A DNA stretch of 8,976 bases, taken from NCBI GenBank assembly GCA_947037905.1, contig CAMQUX010000042.1, positions 1 to 8,976 on the forward strand. The letters run 5' to 3'. This document shows positions 1-5,603 of this stretch, one piece after another (position 1 is the first letter of the stretch; each line of letters starts with the position of its first letter). The translations under genes and the position numbers were made by a program. The DNA comes from an uncultured Desulfovibrionaceae bacterium. Lineage in GTDB: Bacteria > Desulfobacterota > Desulfovibrionia > Desulfovibrionales > Desulfovibrionaceae. The notes beneath the pieces were generated by a model. That model did no database searches, was not told the DNA's origin, and worked only from the letters and a program-made list of their open reading frames with translations.

Positions 1-226
1 ACAAGAAACAGAAACAACTAGGCAGGTACGAAATTTTGCAAAAAGTTTAGAAAGACGTACTGATTTACCCATATATTTTGAAGATGAGCGTTTTAGCTCC
101 CAAATTGCAGAATCTCAACTTAAGGAGACAGGACGTTGCAAACAGAAAACGAAAATAGACAGTCAGGCAGCGACGATAATATTACAAGCTTGGTTGGAAA
201 AAAGAAAAGTAAGTTTAAAAAAATAA
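1..226 (+). CDS. ruvX: Putative Holliday junction resolvase / pre-16S rRNA nuclease RuvX (YqgF), 5'-truncated by window
   Basis: Only the last 74 codons are present, in the frame starting at base 2 and ending at TAA 224-226. YqgF/RuvX proteins have an RNase H-like fold and are implicated in 16S rRNA 5'-end maturation and/or Holliday junction processing in the cytoplasm. Two family signatures are visible. The DER motif (bases 83-91, then FSS) matches the usual DERxST block with its acidic active-site residue. The C-terminal block reads KIDSQAATIILQAWLE, whose Asp (bases 158-160) matches the second conserved acidic residue before the AA-x-ILQ helix. Bases 136-226 also encode the start of mltG in another frame, so the pair is probably translationally coupled. 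The stop falls just after the conserved helix, as expected, so the 3' end looks intact. The start lies outside the window. Confidence 0.88.
   Translation, partial: QETETTRQVRNFAKSLERRTDLPIYFEDERFSSQIAESQLKETGRCKQKTKIDSQAATIILQAWLEKRKVSLKK
122..127 (+). promoter_or_regulatory. Shine-Dalgarno sequence for mltG, inside ruvX
   Basis: AAGGAG lies 8 nt before a TTG codon at 136. The next in-frame candidate, TTG at 190, has no such sequence. The first in-frame ATG (247) falls inside the membrane helix. This site therefore decides the mltG start and implies a 91-bp overlap with ruvX. Confidence 0.75.
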
Positions 227-1275
227 TAAGTATTGGTCTTTTACTTATGGTGCTTGCAGTAGGATTTTTTAGTTACCGTGTTTATGAGCGAAATGCTTTT
301 TTACAAAATCCAGCAAATGCAGAAAAAAACGCTCCAGTGGCAGATGTATTTGTTATGGTAAAAGAGGGAAGAACCTTTTCCTCTATAGCACGAGAACTAG
401 AGGAACAAGGAGTTGTTTCAAGTAGCCGTTTACTTATTCGTTATGCTGTAAGTGAAAAACTTGCAGATAAAATTCGAGTAGGTGAGTTTAAACTAAATGC
501 TTCCATGACTCCAGTTGAGATAGTATCAGCACTGACAACAGGTCGAGGAGTACTGCACCGTTTGTTTATACCAGAAGGTATAACAATGTGGCAGGTTGCA
601 AAAAGAGCAGAAGCCGCTGGTTTTGGCTCAGCAGAAGAGTTTAATCAACTATTTTATGATAAAGCACTGCTGGCAGAGTTTGTTATTCCTGCAGAATCAT
701 TAGAAGGATATTTATTCCCTGAAACATATTTTTTTAGCTTTGCACAAAGTGGTGATTTGCAAGAAAATGTAATTCGCACAATGCTTCAAGAATTTTATAA
801 AAATGCCGAAAAAACTTGGCCAGAAGGCTTGCCAAGTGCTGAGAAAATTCATAAGCACATAACCCTTGCGTCCATTGTGGAAAAAGAAACAGCTGCGCCA
901 TCTGAGCGTGCACGTATTGCAGGTGTGTATCTAAATAGATTAAGAAAAAATATGCGCTTGCAAGCTGACCCAACTACTATATACGGGCTTGGTAAAGATT
1001 TTGATGGTAACTTAACAAGAAATCATCTGTATAATAGAAACAATCCTTACAATACCTATAGAATAATGGGGCTTCCAAAAGGACCTATTTGCTCCCCTGG
1101 GCTTGCTGCTATGCAGGCAACAAAAAATCCAGAGAAACATAGGCTCATTTACTTTGTTGCTAAAGGTGATGGTTCGCATGTATTTAACGAAACACTTGCT
1201 AATCATAATAGAGCAGTTCGAAAGTATCAGTTAATAAGAAGGAAAAATTACACTTCAACGTATCAGGGAAAATAG
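136..1275 (+). CDS. mltG: Endolytic murein transglycosylase MltG (YceG family)
   Basis: MltG is a membrane-anchored lytic transglycosylase that cuts nascent glycan strands in the periplasm, probably setting strand length beside peptidoglycan synthases. The 379-residue product has a basic stretch (KKKSKFKK, 22-29), one membrane helix (about 30-47), a LysM-like region (about 66-130) and the YceG catalytic domain. The signature ASIVEKET-x-x-x-SER spans 245-258; the catalytic Glu is Glu249 or Glu251, most likely Glu249 by comparison with the E. coli enzyme. Further family blocks are RLQADPT-x-IYG (274-284) and LPKGPICSPG (313-322), where the last block more often reads INPG. Length fits the family (about 340-380). 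The start is a TTG with a strong Shine-Dalgarno; the ATG at codon 38 would destroy the membrane anchor. It is read with ruvX, and no promoter is visible between them. Confidence 0.93.
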   Translation: MQTENENRQSGSDDNITSLVGKKKSKFKKIISIGLLLMVLAVGFFSYRVYERNAFLQNPANAEKNAPVADVFVMVKEGRTFSSIARELEEQGVVSSSRLLIRYAVSEKLADKIRVGEFKLNASMTPVEIVSALTTGRGVLHRLFIPEGITMWQVAKRAEAAGFGSAEEFNQLFYDKALLAEFVIPAESLEGYLFPETYFFSFAQSGDLQENVIRTMLQEFYKNAEKTWPEGLPSAEKIHKHITLASIVEKETAAPSERARIAGVYLNRLRKNMRLQADPTTIYGLGKDFDGNLTRNHLYNRNNPYNTYRIMGLPKGPICSPGLAAMQATKNPEKHRLIYFVAKGDGSHVFNETLANHNRAVRKYQLIRRKNYTSTYQGK

Positions 1276-1318
1276 TTTTTAGAAAAATATATAGGTTTGT
1301 TCTCTATTTAGAAACGGT

Positions 1319-1413
1319 GATATGAAAAAATATTACTAGAGATATGATAAAAATACACACTAGTGTGTGGTATTAGAAATATACTAGCGATGCGATATGA
1401 AAATACGTACTAG
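1319..1413. repeat. Three degenerate copies of GATATGA-AAAATA-ACTAG
   Basis: Copies lie at 1319-1339 (21 nt), 1341-1363 (23 nt) and 1394-1413 (20 nt). Each starts GATATGA, continues with an A-rich stretch and ends ACTAG. Copy 2 runs into the palindrome at 1355-1368. A further partial match (TACTAGCGATGCGATATG) lies just before copy 3. Copy spacing is irregular, so this looks like an old, decaying duplication rather than a CRISPR or an ordered operator array. Confidence 0.6.
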
Positions 1414-1427
1414 AAAGGTCTCTCAGT

Positions 1428-1455
1428 AAAAGTATCCATTGAAAAGTACTCATTG
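1428..1455. repeat. Two tandem 14-bp units
   Basis: AAAAGTATCCATTG (1428-1441) is followed directly by AAAAGTACTCATTG (1442-1455), identical at 12 of 14 positions. It is non-coding and has no evident function. Confidence 0.65.
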
Positions 1456-1463
1456 AAGAAATT

Positions 1464-1516
1464 CGAAAAAACCGAAAAACCGAAAAAACCGAAAAAACCG
1501 AAAAAACCGAAAAAAA
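1464..1516. repeat. A-tract microsatellite, about six CGAAAAAAC units
   Basis: Units of 9, 8, 9, 9 and 9 bp are followed by a final unit ending in seven A's. Each has a run of five to seven A's separated by CCG. The period is slightly short of one helical turn, so some DNA bending is possible but phasing is imperfect. Unit and A-run length are likely to vary by slippage. It lies 21 bp before the terminator hairpin. Confidence 0.8.
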
Positions 1517-1537
1517 GTTGAAAAAACTTTGATAAGC

Positions 1538-1585
1538 GAATAAAGAATAAGCCCAAACAGTATTGTTTGGGCTTATTCTTTATTC
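1538..1585. terminator. Perfect bidirectional intrinsic terminator between mltG and the FliK-like gene
   Basis: Two exactly complementary 22-nt arms (1538-1559 and 1564-1585) flank a 4-nt loop, GTAT. The GC-rich core is AGCCCAAACA pairing with TGTTTGGGCT. The outer arms are A-rich on the left and T-rich on the right, so in either direction the core hairpin is followed by TTATTCTTTATTC, which serves as the U-rich tail. This suits a shared terminator for mltG on the plus strand and the convergent FliK-like gene on the minus strand, whose stop codon lies 92 bp away. Confidence 0.9.
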
Positions 1586-1677
1586 ATAAGAGAAAAGTAT
1601 TAGAGAGTTCTTACATAAAAGCTATTTGTCCAACAAAAAACTTATGTGCATGCAAAAATCTTACGTACATATAATTG

Positions 1678-3201
1678 TTATGCAACAATATGTAAGTTTG
1701 AATGCTCTTTTAGTTGTGGTGCATCCATTGCCCAGTCTGTTATCGTTTCGCCTTGCTCACGCATTGTTCTAAAACGAGCTAGAGTTCTTGCTTGTTCCAT
1801 TTGCTCTTTTTGCTCATTATGTTGCGAGAAATTATCAAGGTCATGCTTGCCTGTCTCAGAATTTGCATACTGAATATCTATTTTAGTAACTTTTACACCT
1901 TGAGCTTCAAGGTTTTTTTGTAAGAGTTCTACATTTTCTAAAAGAAGCTGCTGTGTTTGTTGGTTGTCTGTTTTTATTACTGCCTGTACTTCTTTATCTT
2001 TACTTTGCAGAACAACACTCATCATACCAAGGTCTAACGGATTTAGCTGCAGCGTGAGCTGCTGTCTTCCTTGTCCCAAGTTTTTAAGAATACTTTGCTC
2101 TATTTGCGGCAAATTTTGTGCGGCAAATTTTGGGGATGTTAGTTTTGCATTCTCCCCAACTGGTACTGGTTGAAGACCGCTGAAAACTTTTGCACTTAGA
2201 CCTGCTTCTGCAGCATCAACATTTAGTTTTTCTACGTATGATTGCGATTCTTTTTGTGTTTCTGTTTGTTTACTTAGAACATTTTGCTCGTTATTATTTT
2301 TAGCAAAAGAATTTTCATTTTTTTGCTCTTTAGAGTCGTTCTTCTGGTCTTTAGAATCGCTCTTCTGGTCTAAATTTTCTTTTCCAGTCAGAGCTGTGGT
2401 TTTAGCATCTTTCAAATCTGCTGTTGCCTCTTCGAATTTTGCGAAGATGTCTTTTTGATCCTCTTTTGGAATCCCCATTTTATCTAAAACAGCTTGTAAA
2501 GTTTCTTTTTGATCTGCAGAGGATTTTCCAAGAAGTTTTTCTAAAATCTTCTCACCGTCTTTTGAGATAGGCAATTTTTTCCCATCTTTGTTAAGACTAT
2601 TTGCTAATATATTTTTTATATCACTATCTTGCAAACCTGCGTTTTTTAGAAGATTTGCAAGAGTCTTATTCACAGTATCAATATCAAGTTGGCTTATTTT
2701 TGTAGCTAAACCATCAGTATCTTTTGCATTCTTGCCAGTCTGATTTTGAGCTTTATTTTCTACAGTACTGCTCGCATTTTTTTCTGCATCCTTAGTATTA
2801 TCTGCATCCTTAGTACTGTCTGCATTGCTTGCTACTTTTTCAGCCGGCTTATCCTCAGCGGACTCATTAGTCGGCTTATCAGCTGGTTTATCATTAGTAT
2901 TAGCACTATCAGTGGATTCGCTAGGGGACTCATGGTCAGTAGATTCGTTAGAGGACTCGTTATTAGTGGACTCGTTAGTGCTTGTCTCATCTGTATAATC
3001 ATCTGTATAATCATCTGCATAATCATCTGCATAATCATTTGCAGTGGAGTTGTTAGTGCTTGAGTTGTTATCTGTAGCGTTATCTAGAGTAGACTGGAAG
3101 CTTTCGCTGCTAGTACTTGCACTATCATACATATACTCTCGTGTTGGTAGAGAGCTAGTGCTTGAACTTGTGTAATTAAAAGAAAGAGGAAAATTTTGCA
3201 T
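1678..3201 (-). CDS. fliK: FliK-like flagellar hook-length control protein with low-complexity N-terminal half
   Basis: FliK is exported by the flagellar type III apparatus, measures hook length and switches export from hook to filament subunits. In this 507-residue protein the C-terminal domain (about 365-445) carries the Flg_hook pattern: LTLQLNPLDLGMMSVVLQ, then a V-Q-A-V-I-K strand, a long amphipathic helix with LLLENVELLQKNLEAQGV, and KIDI. The N-terminal region is Ser/Thr/Asn/Asp/Glu/Lys-rich, with DYAD/DYTD repeats (56-71), NEST-like repeats (72-98) and Lys/Gln/Asp repeats (278-297), like the flexible ruler part of FliK proteins. A central part (165-260) is predicted helical. The start ATG has AAGGAG (3207-3212) 5 nt upstream. 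No hook gene such as flgD or flgE is adjacent, and a strong terminator follows. The family assignment rests on the C-terminal domain alone; the N-terminal half is unlikely to show homology. Confidence 0.8.
   Translation of the reverse strand: MQNFPLSFNYTSSSTSSLPTREYMYDSASTSSESFQSTLDNATDNNSSTNNSTANDYADDYADDYTDDYTDETSTNESTNNESSNESTDHESPSESTDSANTNDKPADKPTNESAEDKPAEKVASNADSTKDADNTKDAEKNASSTVENKAQNQTGKNAKDTDGLATKISQLDIDTVNKTLANLLKNAGLQDSDIKNILANSLNKDGKKLPISKDGEKILEKLLGKSSADQKETLQAVLDKMGIPKEDQKDIFAKFEEATADLKDAKTTALTGKENLDQKSDSKDQKNDSKEQKNENSFAKNNNEQNVLSKQTETQKESQSYVEKLNVDAAEAGLSAKVFSGLQPVPVGENAKLTSPKFAAQNLPQIEQSILKNLGQGRQQLTLQLNPLDLGMMSVVLQSKDKEVQAVIKTDNQQTQQLLLENVELLQKNLEAQGVKVTKIDIQYANSETGKHDLDNFSQHNEQKEQMEQARTLARFRTMREQGETITDWAMDAPQLKEHSNLHIVA
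2329..2370. repeat. Two tandem 21-bp units inside fliK
   Basis: Units at 2329-2349 and 2350-2370 match at 19 of 21 bases and encode the Lys-Asp/Glu-Gln-Lys-Asn/Ser-Asp-Ser repeat of the FliK-like protein (about residues 278-291). The period keeps the reading frame, so copy-number change would lengthen or shorten the protein by seven residues. Confidence 0.75.
2783..2818. repeat. Two tandem 18-bp units inside fliK
   Basis: TCTGCATCCTTAGTATTA (2783-2800) and TCTGCATCCTTAGTACTG (2801-2818) match at 16 of 18 bases, with a partial third copy after. They encode the Thr-Lys-Asp-Ala-Asp/Glu repeats near residues 129-140. The period is in frame. Confidence 0.75.
2991..3038. repeat. Four tandem 12-bp units inside fliK (DYAD/DYTD repeat)
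   Basis: CTGTATAATCAT occurs twice and CTGCATAATCAT twice, head to tail without a gap. On the minus strand they encode Asp-Tyr-Ala-Asp and Asp-Tyr-Thr-Asp (residues 56-71). The third base of the second codon position is constant within each pair, so the array probably arose by two rounds of slippage: one T/C change in the unit, then duplication of each type. Confidence 0.9.
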
Positions 3202-3226
3202 AGGAACTCCTTGTTAGGTGTCTTAT

Positions 3227-3243
3227 ATCAAAAACTGTTCCAA
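3227..3243 (-). promoter_or_regulatory. Possible sigma-54 promoter for fliK
   Basis: On the minus strand the sequence TTGGAACAGTTTTTGAT resembles the -24/-12 consensus TTGGCAC-N5-TTGC. GG at -24 and the element spacing are right, but -12 has GA in place of GC. A start about 12 nt downstream would leave a leader of about 16 nt containing the Shine-Dalgarno. Sigma-54 commonly drives flagellar hook genes, which is the main reason to consider it. The mismatch at -12 keeps confidence low. Confidence 0.28.
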
Positions 3244-3309
3244 GTTTTGCAAACTGTTCAAAATTTATGTAAATTGCCTAAAATTATCTAAACTATTTAA
3301 AATTTATGA
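3232..3309. repeat. Four degenerate 19-20 bp tandem units between fliK and prfC
   Basis: Contiguous units start at 3232, 3251, 3271 and 3290 (19, 20, 19 and 20 bp). The best-preserved unit is AAACTGTTCAAAATTTATGT (3251-3270). All begin AAAYT and have an AARTT/AAAATT block about ten bases in. The period is near two helical turns, so equivalent bases face the same side of the DNA. Unit 1 overlaps the candidate fliK promoter, and unit 4 ends 15 bp before the candidate prfC -35. Confidence 0.65.
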
Positions 3310-3324
3310 GTAGAAGAGAGATAC

Positions 3325-3352
3325 TTGACCTTTACAGATAAACGTGTAAAAA
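3325..3352 (+). promoter_or_regulatory. Candidate sigma-70 promoter for prfC
   Basis: TTGACC (3325-3330) matches the -35 consensus at 5 of 6 bases. After a 16-nt spacer comes TAAAAA (3347-3352), a 4 of 6 match to the -10. The start would leave a leader of about 25 nt before ATG 3382. The -35 is convincing; the -10 is poor in this A-rich context. Confidence 0.4.
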
Positions 3353-3381
3353 ATTAATTTGTACTTTATAAGGAAGATAAA

Positions 3382-4968
3382 ATGTCTATAGAACAAATAA
3401 AAGAGGTTTCACGTCGAAGAACCTTTGGTATAATTAGCCATCCCGATGCAGGTAAAACAACCTTAACTGAAAAGTTGTTGCTTTTTGGTGGTGCAATAAA
3501 AATGGCAGGGGCAGTAAAGTCTCGTAAAACAAAAAAACATGCAACATCTGACTGGATGGCAATGGAACAAGAGCGTGGAATATCTGTAACAAGTTCTGTT
3601 ATGAAATTTTTATATAAAGATTATGAGATAAACTTACTTGATACTCCAGGTCACCAAGATTTTTCTGAAGATACATACCGAGTTTTAACAGCGGTTGATT
3701 CTGCACTTTTAGTAATAGACTCTGCTAAAGGGGTAGAAACACAAACAGAAAAACTTATGGAAGTATGTCGTATGCGAGATACTCCAATAATAACTTTTAT
3801 AAATAAATTAGACAGAGAGGGCTTAGACCCGCTTGATATTTTAGCAGATATTGAAGAGCATTTAAAAATAGTCTGTGTTCCTTTAACATGGCCAATTGGT
3901 ATGGGGAAAAGTTTTCAAGGAACATATAATATATATACAGGTAGCTTATGTATATTCTCAGCAAATGAGGGTAAGCAGGCAGAAAGCCTTATAATAACAG
4001 ATTTAAATTCTATAAAGCTAGATGAAGCAATAGGTAAAGATGAAGCAGCAGCACTTCGAGATGATTTAGCATTATTAGAAGGGGCAGGGAGTGTTTTTGA
4101 TAAGGAAGCATATTTACAAGGCAAGCAGACGCCAGTATTTTTTGGCAGCGCAGTTAATAATTTTGGTGTACAAGAGCTACTTGATACATTTGTAGAAATA
4201 GCACCAGCGCCTAAAAATAGAATGTCCACAACACGAGAAGTGCTAGCAACAGAAACAGAATTTAGCGCGGTGGCGTTTAAAATACAGGCAAATATGGATC
4301 CGGCTCATCGAGACAGAATTGCATTCCTACGAATCTGCTCAGGTAAGTTCACAAGGGGCATGAAAGTAAAGCATCATAGAATGGGCAAAGAAATAACAAT
4401 TGCAAACGCAACAATATTTATGGCTCAAGATAGAAGCGGTGTAGAAGAAGCGTATGCAGGAGATATAATAGGTGTGCATAATCACGGAACAATTCGCATA
4501 GGTGATACTTTTAGTGAAAAAGAAGTTTTAAAATTCACAGGTATTCCAAGTTTTGCGCCAGAATATTTTCGCAAAGTAATATTAAAAGATCCACTCAAAA
4601 CAAAGGCGCTTGCTAAAGGATTAGAGCAATTAGCAGAAGAGGGTGCGGTGCAGTTATTTCGCCCATTATCGAATGCAGATTATTTGTTAGGAGCAGTGGG
4701 TGTTTTACAGTTTGATGTAATAATATCTCGCCTGCAGAATGAATATAATGTGCGCGCATTATATGATCCTGTAAATTTTGCAACAGCTCGCTGGATTTCT
4801 GCTGAAGATAAAAAAACATTAGAAGAATTTAAAAAAACAGCGTACTATAATCTCGCATTAGATGCAGATGACAATTTAACCTATTTAGCTGTGAGCAGTT
4901 GGAAGTTACAAGATGTGCAGGAGCAAAATCCTGAAATAGTATTTAGTAAAACACGAGAGCAAGATTAA
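3382..4968 (+). CDS. prfC: Peptide chain release factor 3 (RF3), translational GTPase
   Basis: RF3 is a cytoplasmic GTPase that removes RF1/RF2 from the ribosome after peptide release. At 528 residues it matches the E. coli protein (529). GTPase motifs are complete: G1 SHPDAGKTT (19-27), G2 ERGISVT (64-70), G3 DTPGH (87-91), G4 NKLD (141-144) and G5 SA (256-257). The MAGAVKSRK segment (41-49) before switch I is typical of RF3 and separates it from EF-G. EF-Tu-like domain II lies near 290-385, and the RF3 C-terminal domain follows with FRPLSNADYLLGAVGVLQFDV (residues 426-446). The ATG has AAGGA (3370-3374) 7 nt upstream. The exonuclease gene starts 3 nt after the stop, so the two are probably one operon. 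Confidence 0.97.
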   Translation: MSIEQIKEVSRRRTFGIISHPDAGKTTLTEKLLLFGGAIKMAGAVKSRKTKKHATSDWMAMEQERGISVTSSVMKFLYKDYEINLLDTPGHQDFSEDTYRVLTAVDSALLVIDSAKGVETQTEKLMEVCRMRDTPIITFINKLDREGLDPLDILADIEEHLKIVCVPLTWPIGMGKSFQGTYNIYTGSLCIFSANEGKQAESLIITDLNSIKLDEAIGKDEAAALRDDLALLEGAGSVFDKEAYLQGKQTPVFFGSAVNNFGVQELLDTFVEIAPAPKNRMSTTREVLATETEFSAVAFKIQANMDPAHRDRIAFLRICSGKFTRGMKVKHHRMGKEITIANATIFMAQDRSGVEEAYAGDIIGVHNHGTIRIGDTFSEKEVLKFTGIPSFAPEYFRKVILKDPLKTKALAKGLEQLAEEGAVQLFRPLSNADYLLGAVGVLQFDVIISRLQNEYNVRALYDPVNFATARWISAEDKKTLEEFKKTAYYNLALDADDNLTYLAVSSWKLQDVQEQNPEIVFSKTREQD

Positions 4969-4971
4969 TTT

Positions 4972-5571
4972 ATGGCAGAATTGGCAGAAAAATATTTACG
5001 TGTTTATTCCTTAGAAGAAATAAATACGCTTCCTCTTTTTTCCTTTCGAGGAAAGATACATATAATAAGAACCGCAGAGGAAACAGAAAAAGCCGTAGAG
5101 GAACTCTCTAGCTGTGGTCTTTTAGGTTTTGATACAGAAACACGCCCAAGTTTTAAGCGAGGGGTGCGGTATGCTCCAGCGTTAGTACAGCTTGCATCAG
5201 AGAATGAGGTGTATATTTTTCAGCTGACAGAGTATCCTTTAGAGGAAAAACTAGCATCTCTTTTAGCCTCTCCGTGTATAATTAAAAGTGGAGTATCGGT
5301 AAGTGAAGATGTGCGAGACTTGCGACGTGTGCATGAATTTACCCCACAGATGTTTTTAGATTTAGGGCAGGTATCGCAAAAGTGCGGCATGCAAACACAT
5401 GGTCTAAGAAATTTAGCAGCGAATTTACTCGGAGTGCGAATATCGAAATCCGTACGCTGTTCTAACTGGGGGAAAAAAGATTTATCTGAGCAGCAAATTC
5501 AGTATGCAGCAACAGATGCGTGGGTAAGTAGAGAAATTCATAAGGCTATGTATAAATTAAATATAATATAA
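4972..5571 (+). CDS. Stand-alone DEDDy-type 3'-5' exonuclease domain protein
   Basis: This 199-residue protein is a single 3'-5' exonuclease domain of the RNase D/WRN/DnaQ-like DEDD superfamily. All catalytic motifs are visible: Exo I FDTET (Asp54, Glu56), Exo II GVSVSEDVRDL (Asp113) and Exo III YAATDAW (Tyr178, Asp182), whose Tyr marks the DEDDy subtype. NWGKKDLSEQQIQYAATDAW (165-184) is the standard RNase D/WRN C-terminal block. There is no HRDC or helicase domain. The family hydrolyses DNA or RNA from the 3' end with two metal ions; the substrate here cannot be told. The gene begins 3 nt after prfC with only a weak GAGAG 12 nt before the ATG, so it probably depends on translational coupling with prfC. 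The last codons are part of a direct repeat that continues past the stop. Confidence 0.88.
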   Translation: MAELAEKYLRVYSLEEINTLPLFSFRGKIHIIRTAEETEKAVEELSSCGLLGFDTETRPSFKRGVRYAPALVQLASENEVYIFQLTEYPLEEKLASLLASPCIIKSGVSVSEDVRDLRRVHEFTPQMFLDLGQVSQKCGMQTHGLRNLAANLLGVRISKSVRCSNWGKKDLSEQQIQYAATDAWVSREIHKAMYKLNII

Positions 5572-5603
5572 TATTATAGGAGAATGTAAATTAAATATAA
5601 TAT
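5548..5603. repeat. Duplicated 3' tail of the exonuclease gene
   Basis: ATGTATAAATTAAATATAAT, continuing to 5569, codes for the last residues (MYKLNII). It recurs at 5584-5603 with two bases missing after ATGT. The core, TAAATTAAATATAATAT, is identical at 5553-5569 and 5587-5603. The downstream copy lies outside the gene. It creates an AGGAGA-ATG-TAA start-stop arrangement at about 5579-5589. Confidence 0.75.

Larger units (their letters stand above)
1276..1537. other. Gene-free spacer rich in degenerate short repeats
   Basis: This AT-rich gap follows mltG. I find no credible ORF with a ribosome binding site and no RNA gene. It contains three successive repeat families (listed separately): GATATGA...ACTAG units at 1319-1413, a 14-bp duplication at 1428-1455 and CGAAAAAAC units at 1464-1516. 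It also has a 14-bp perfect palindrome centred on CTAG (1355-1368). The gap ends at the convergent terminator hairpin. Confidence 0.7.

Noticed and set aside
1355..1368. Perfect 14-bp palindrome ACACACTAGTGTGT as a terminator or operator
   Set aside because: It is too short and has no loop or T-tract for a terminator. It forms part of a degenerate repeat unit and nothing ties it to a regulated promoter.
1319..1516. CRISPR array
   Set aside because: Repeats are short, imperfect and unequally spaced; there are no unique spacers of constant length and no cas genes.
2746..3063. Plus-strand ORF with a hydrophobic, membrane-like product opposite fliK
   Set aside because: It is the antisense shadow of the repetitive Asp/Ser/Asn-rich part of fliK, whose complement naturally encodes Ile/Cys/Ser runs. 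There is no ribosome binding site and no family resemblance.
3915..4229. Minus-strand 104-codon ORF inside prfC
   Set aside because: It lies wholly within a well-conserved RF3 reading frame and has no family motif.
5579..5589. Minimal ORF AGGAGA-ATG-TAA as a gene
   Set aside because: It encodes only Met before the stop and arises from the duplicated gene tail; kept only as a weak observation.
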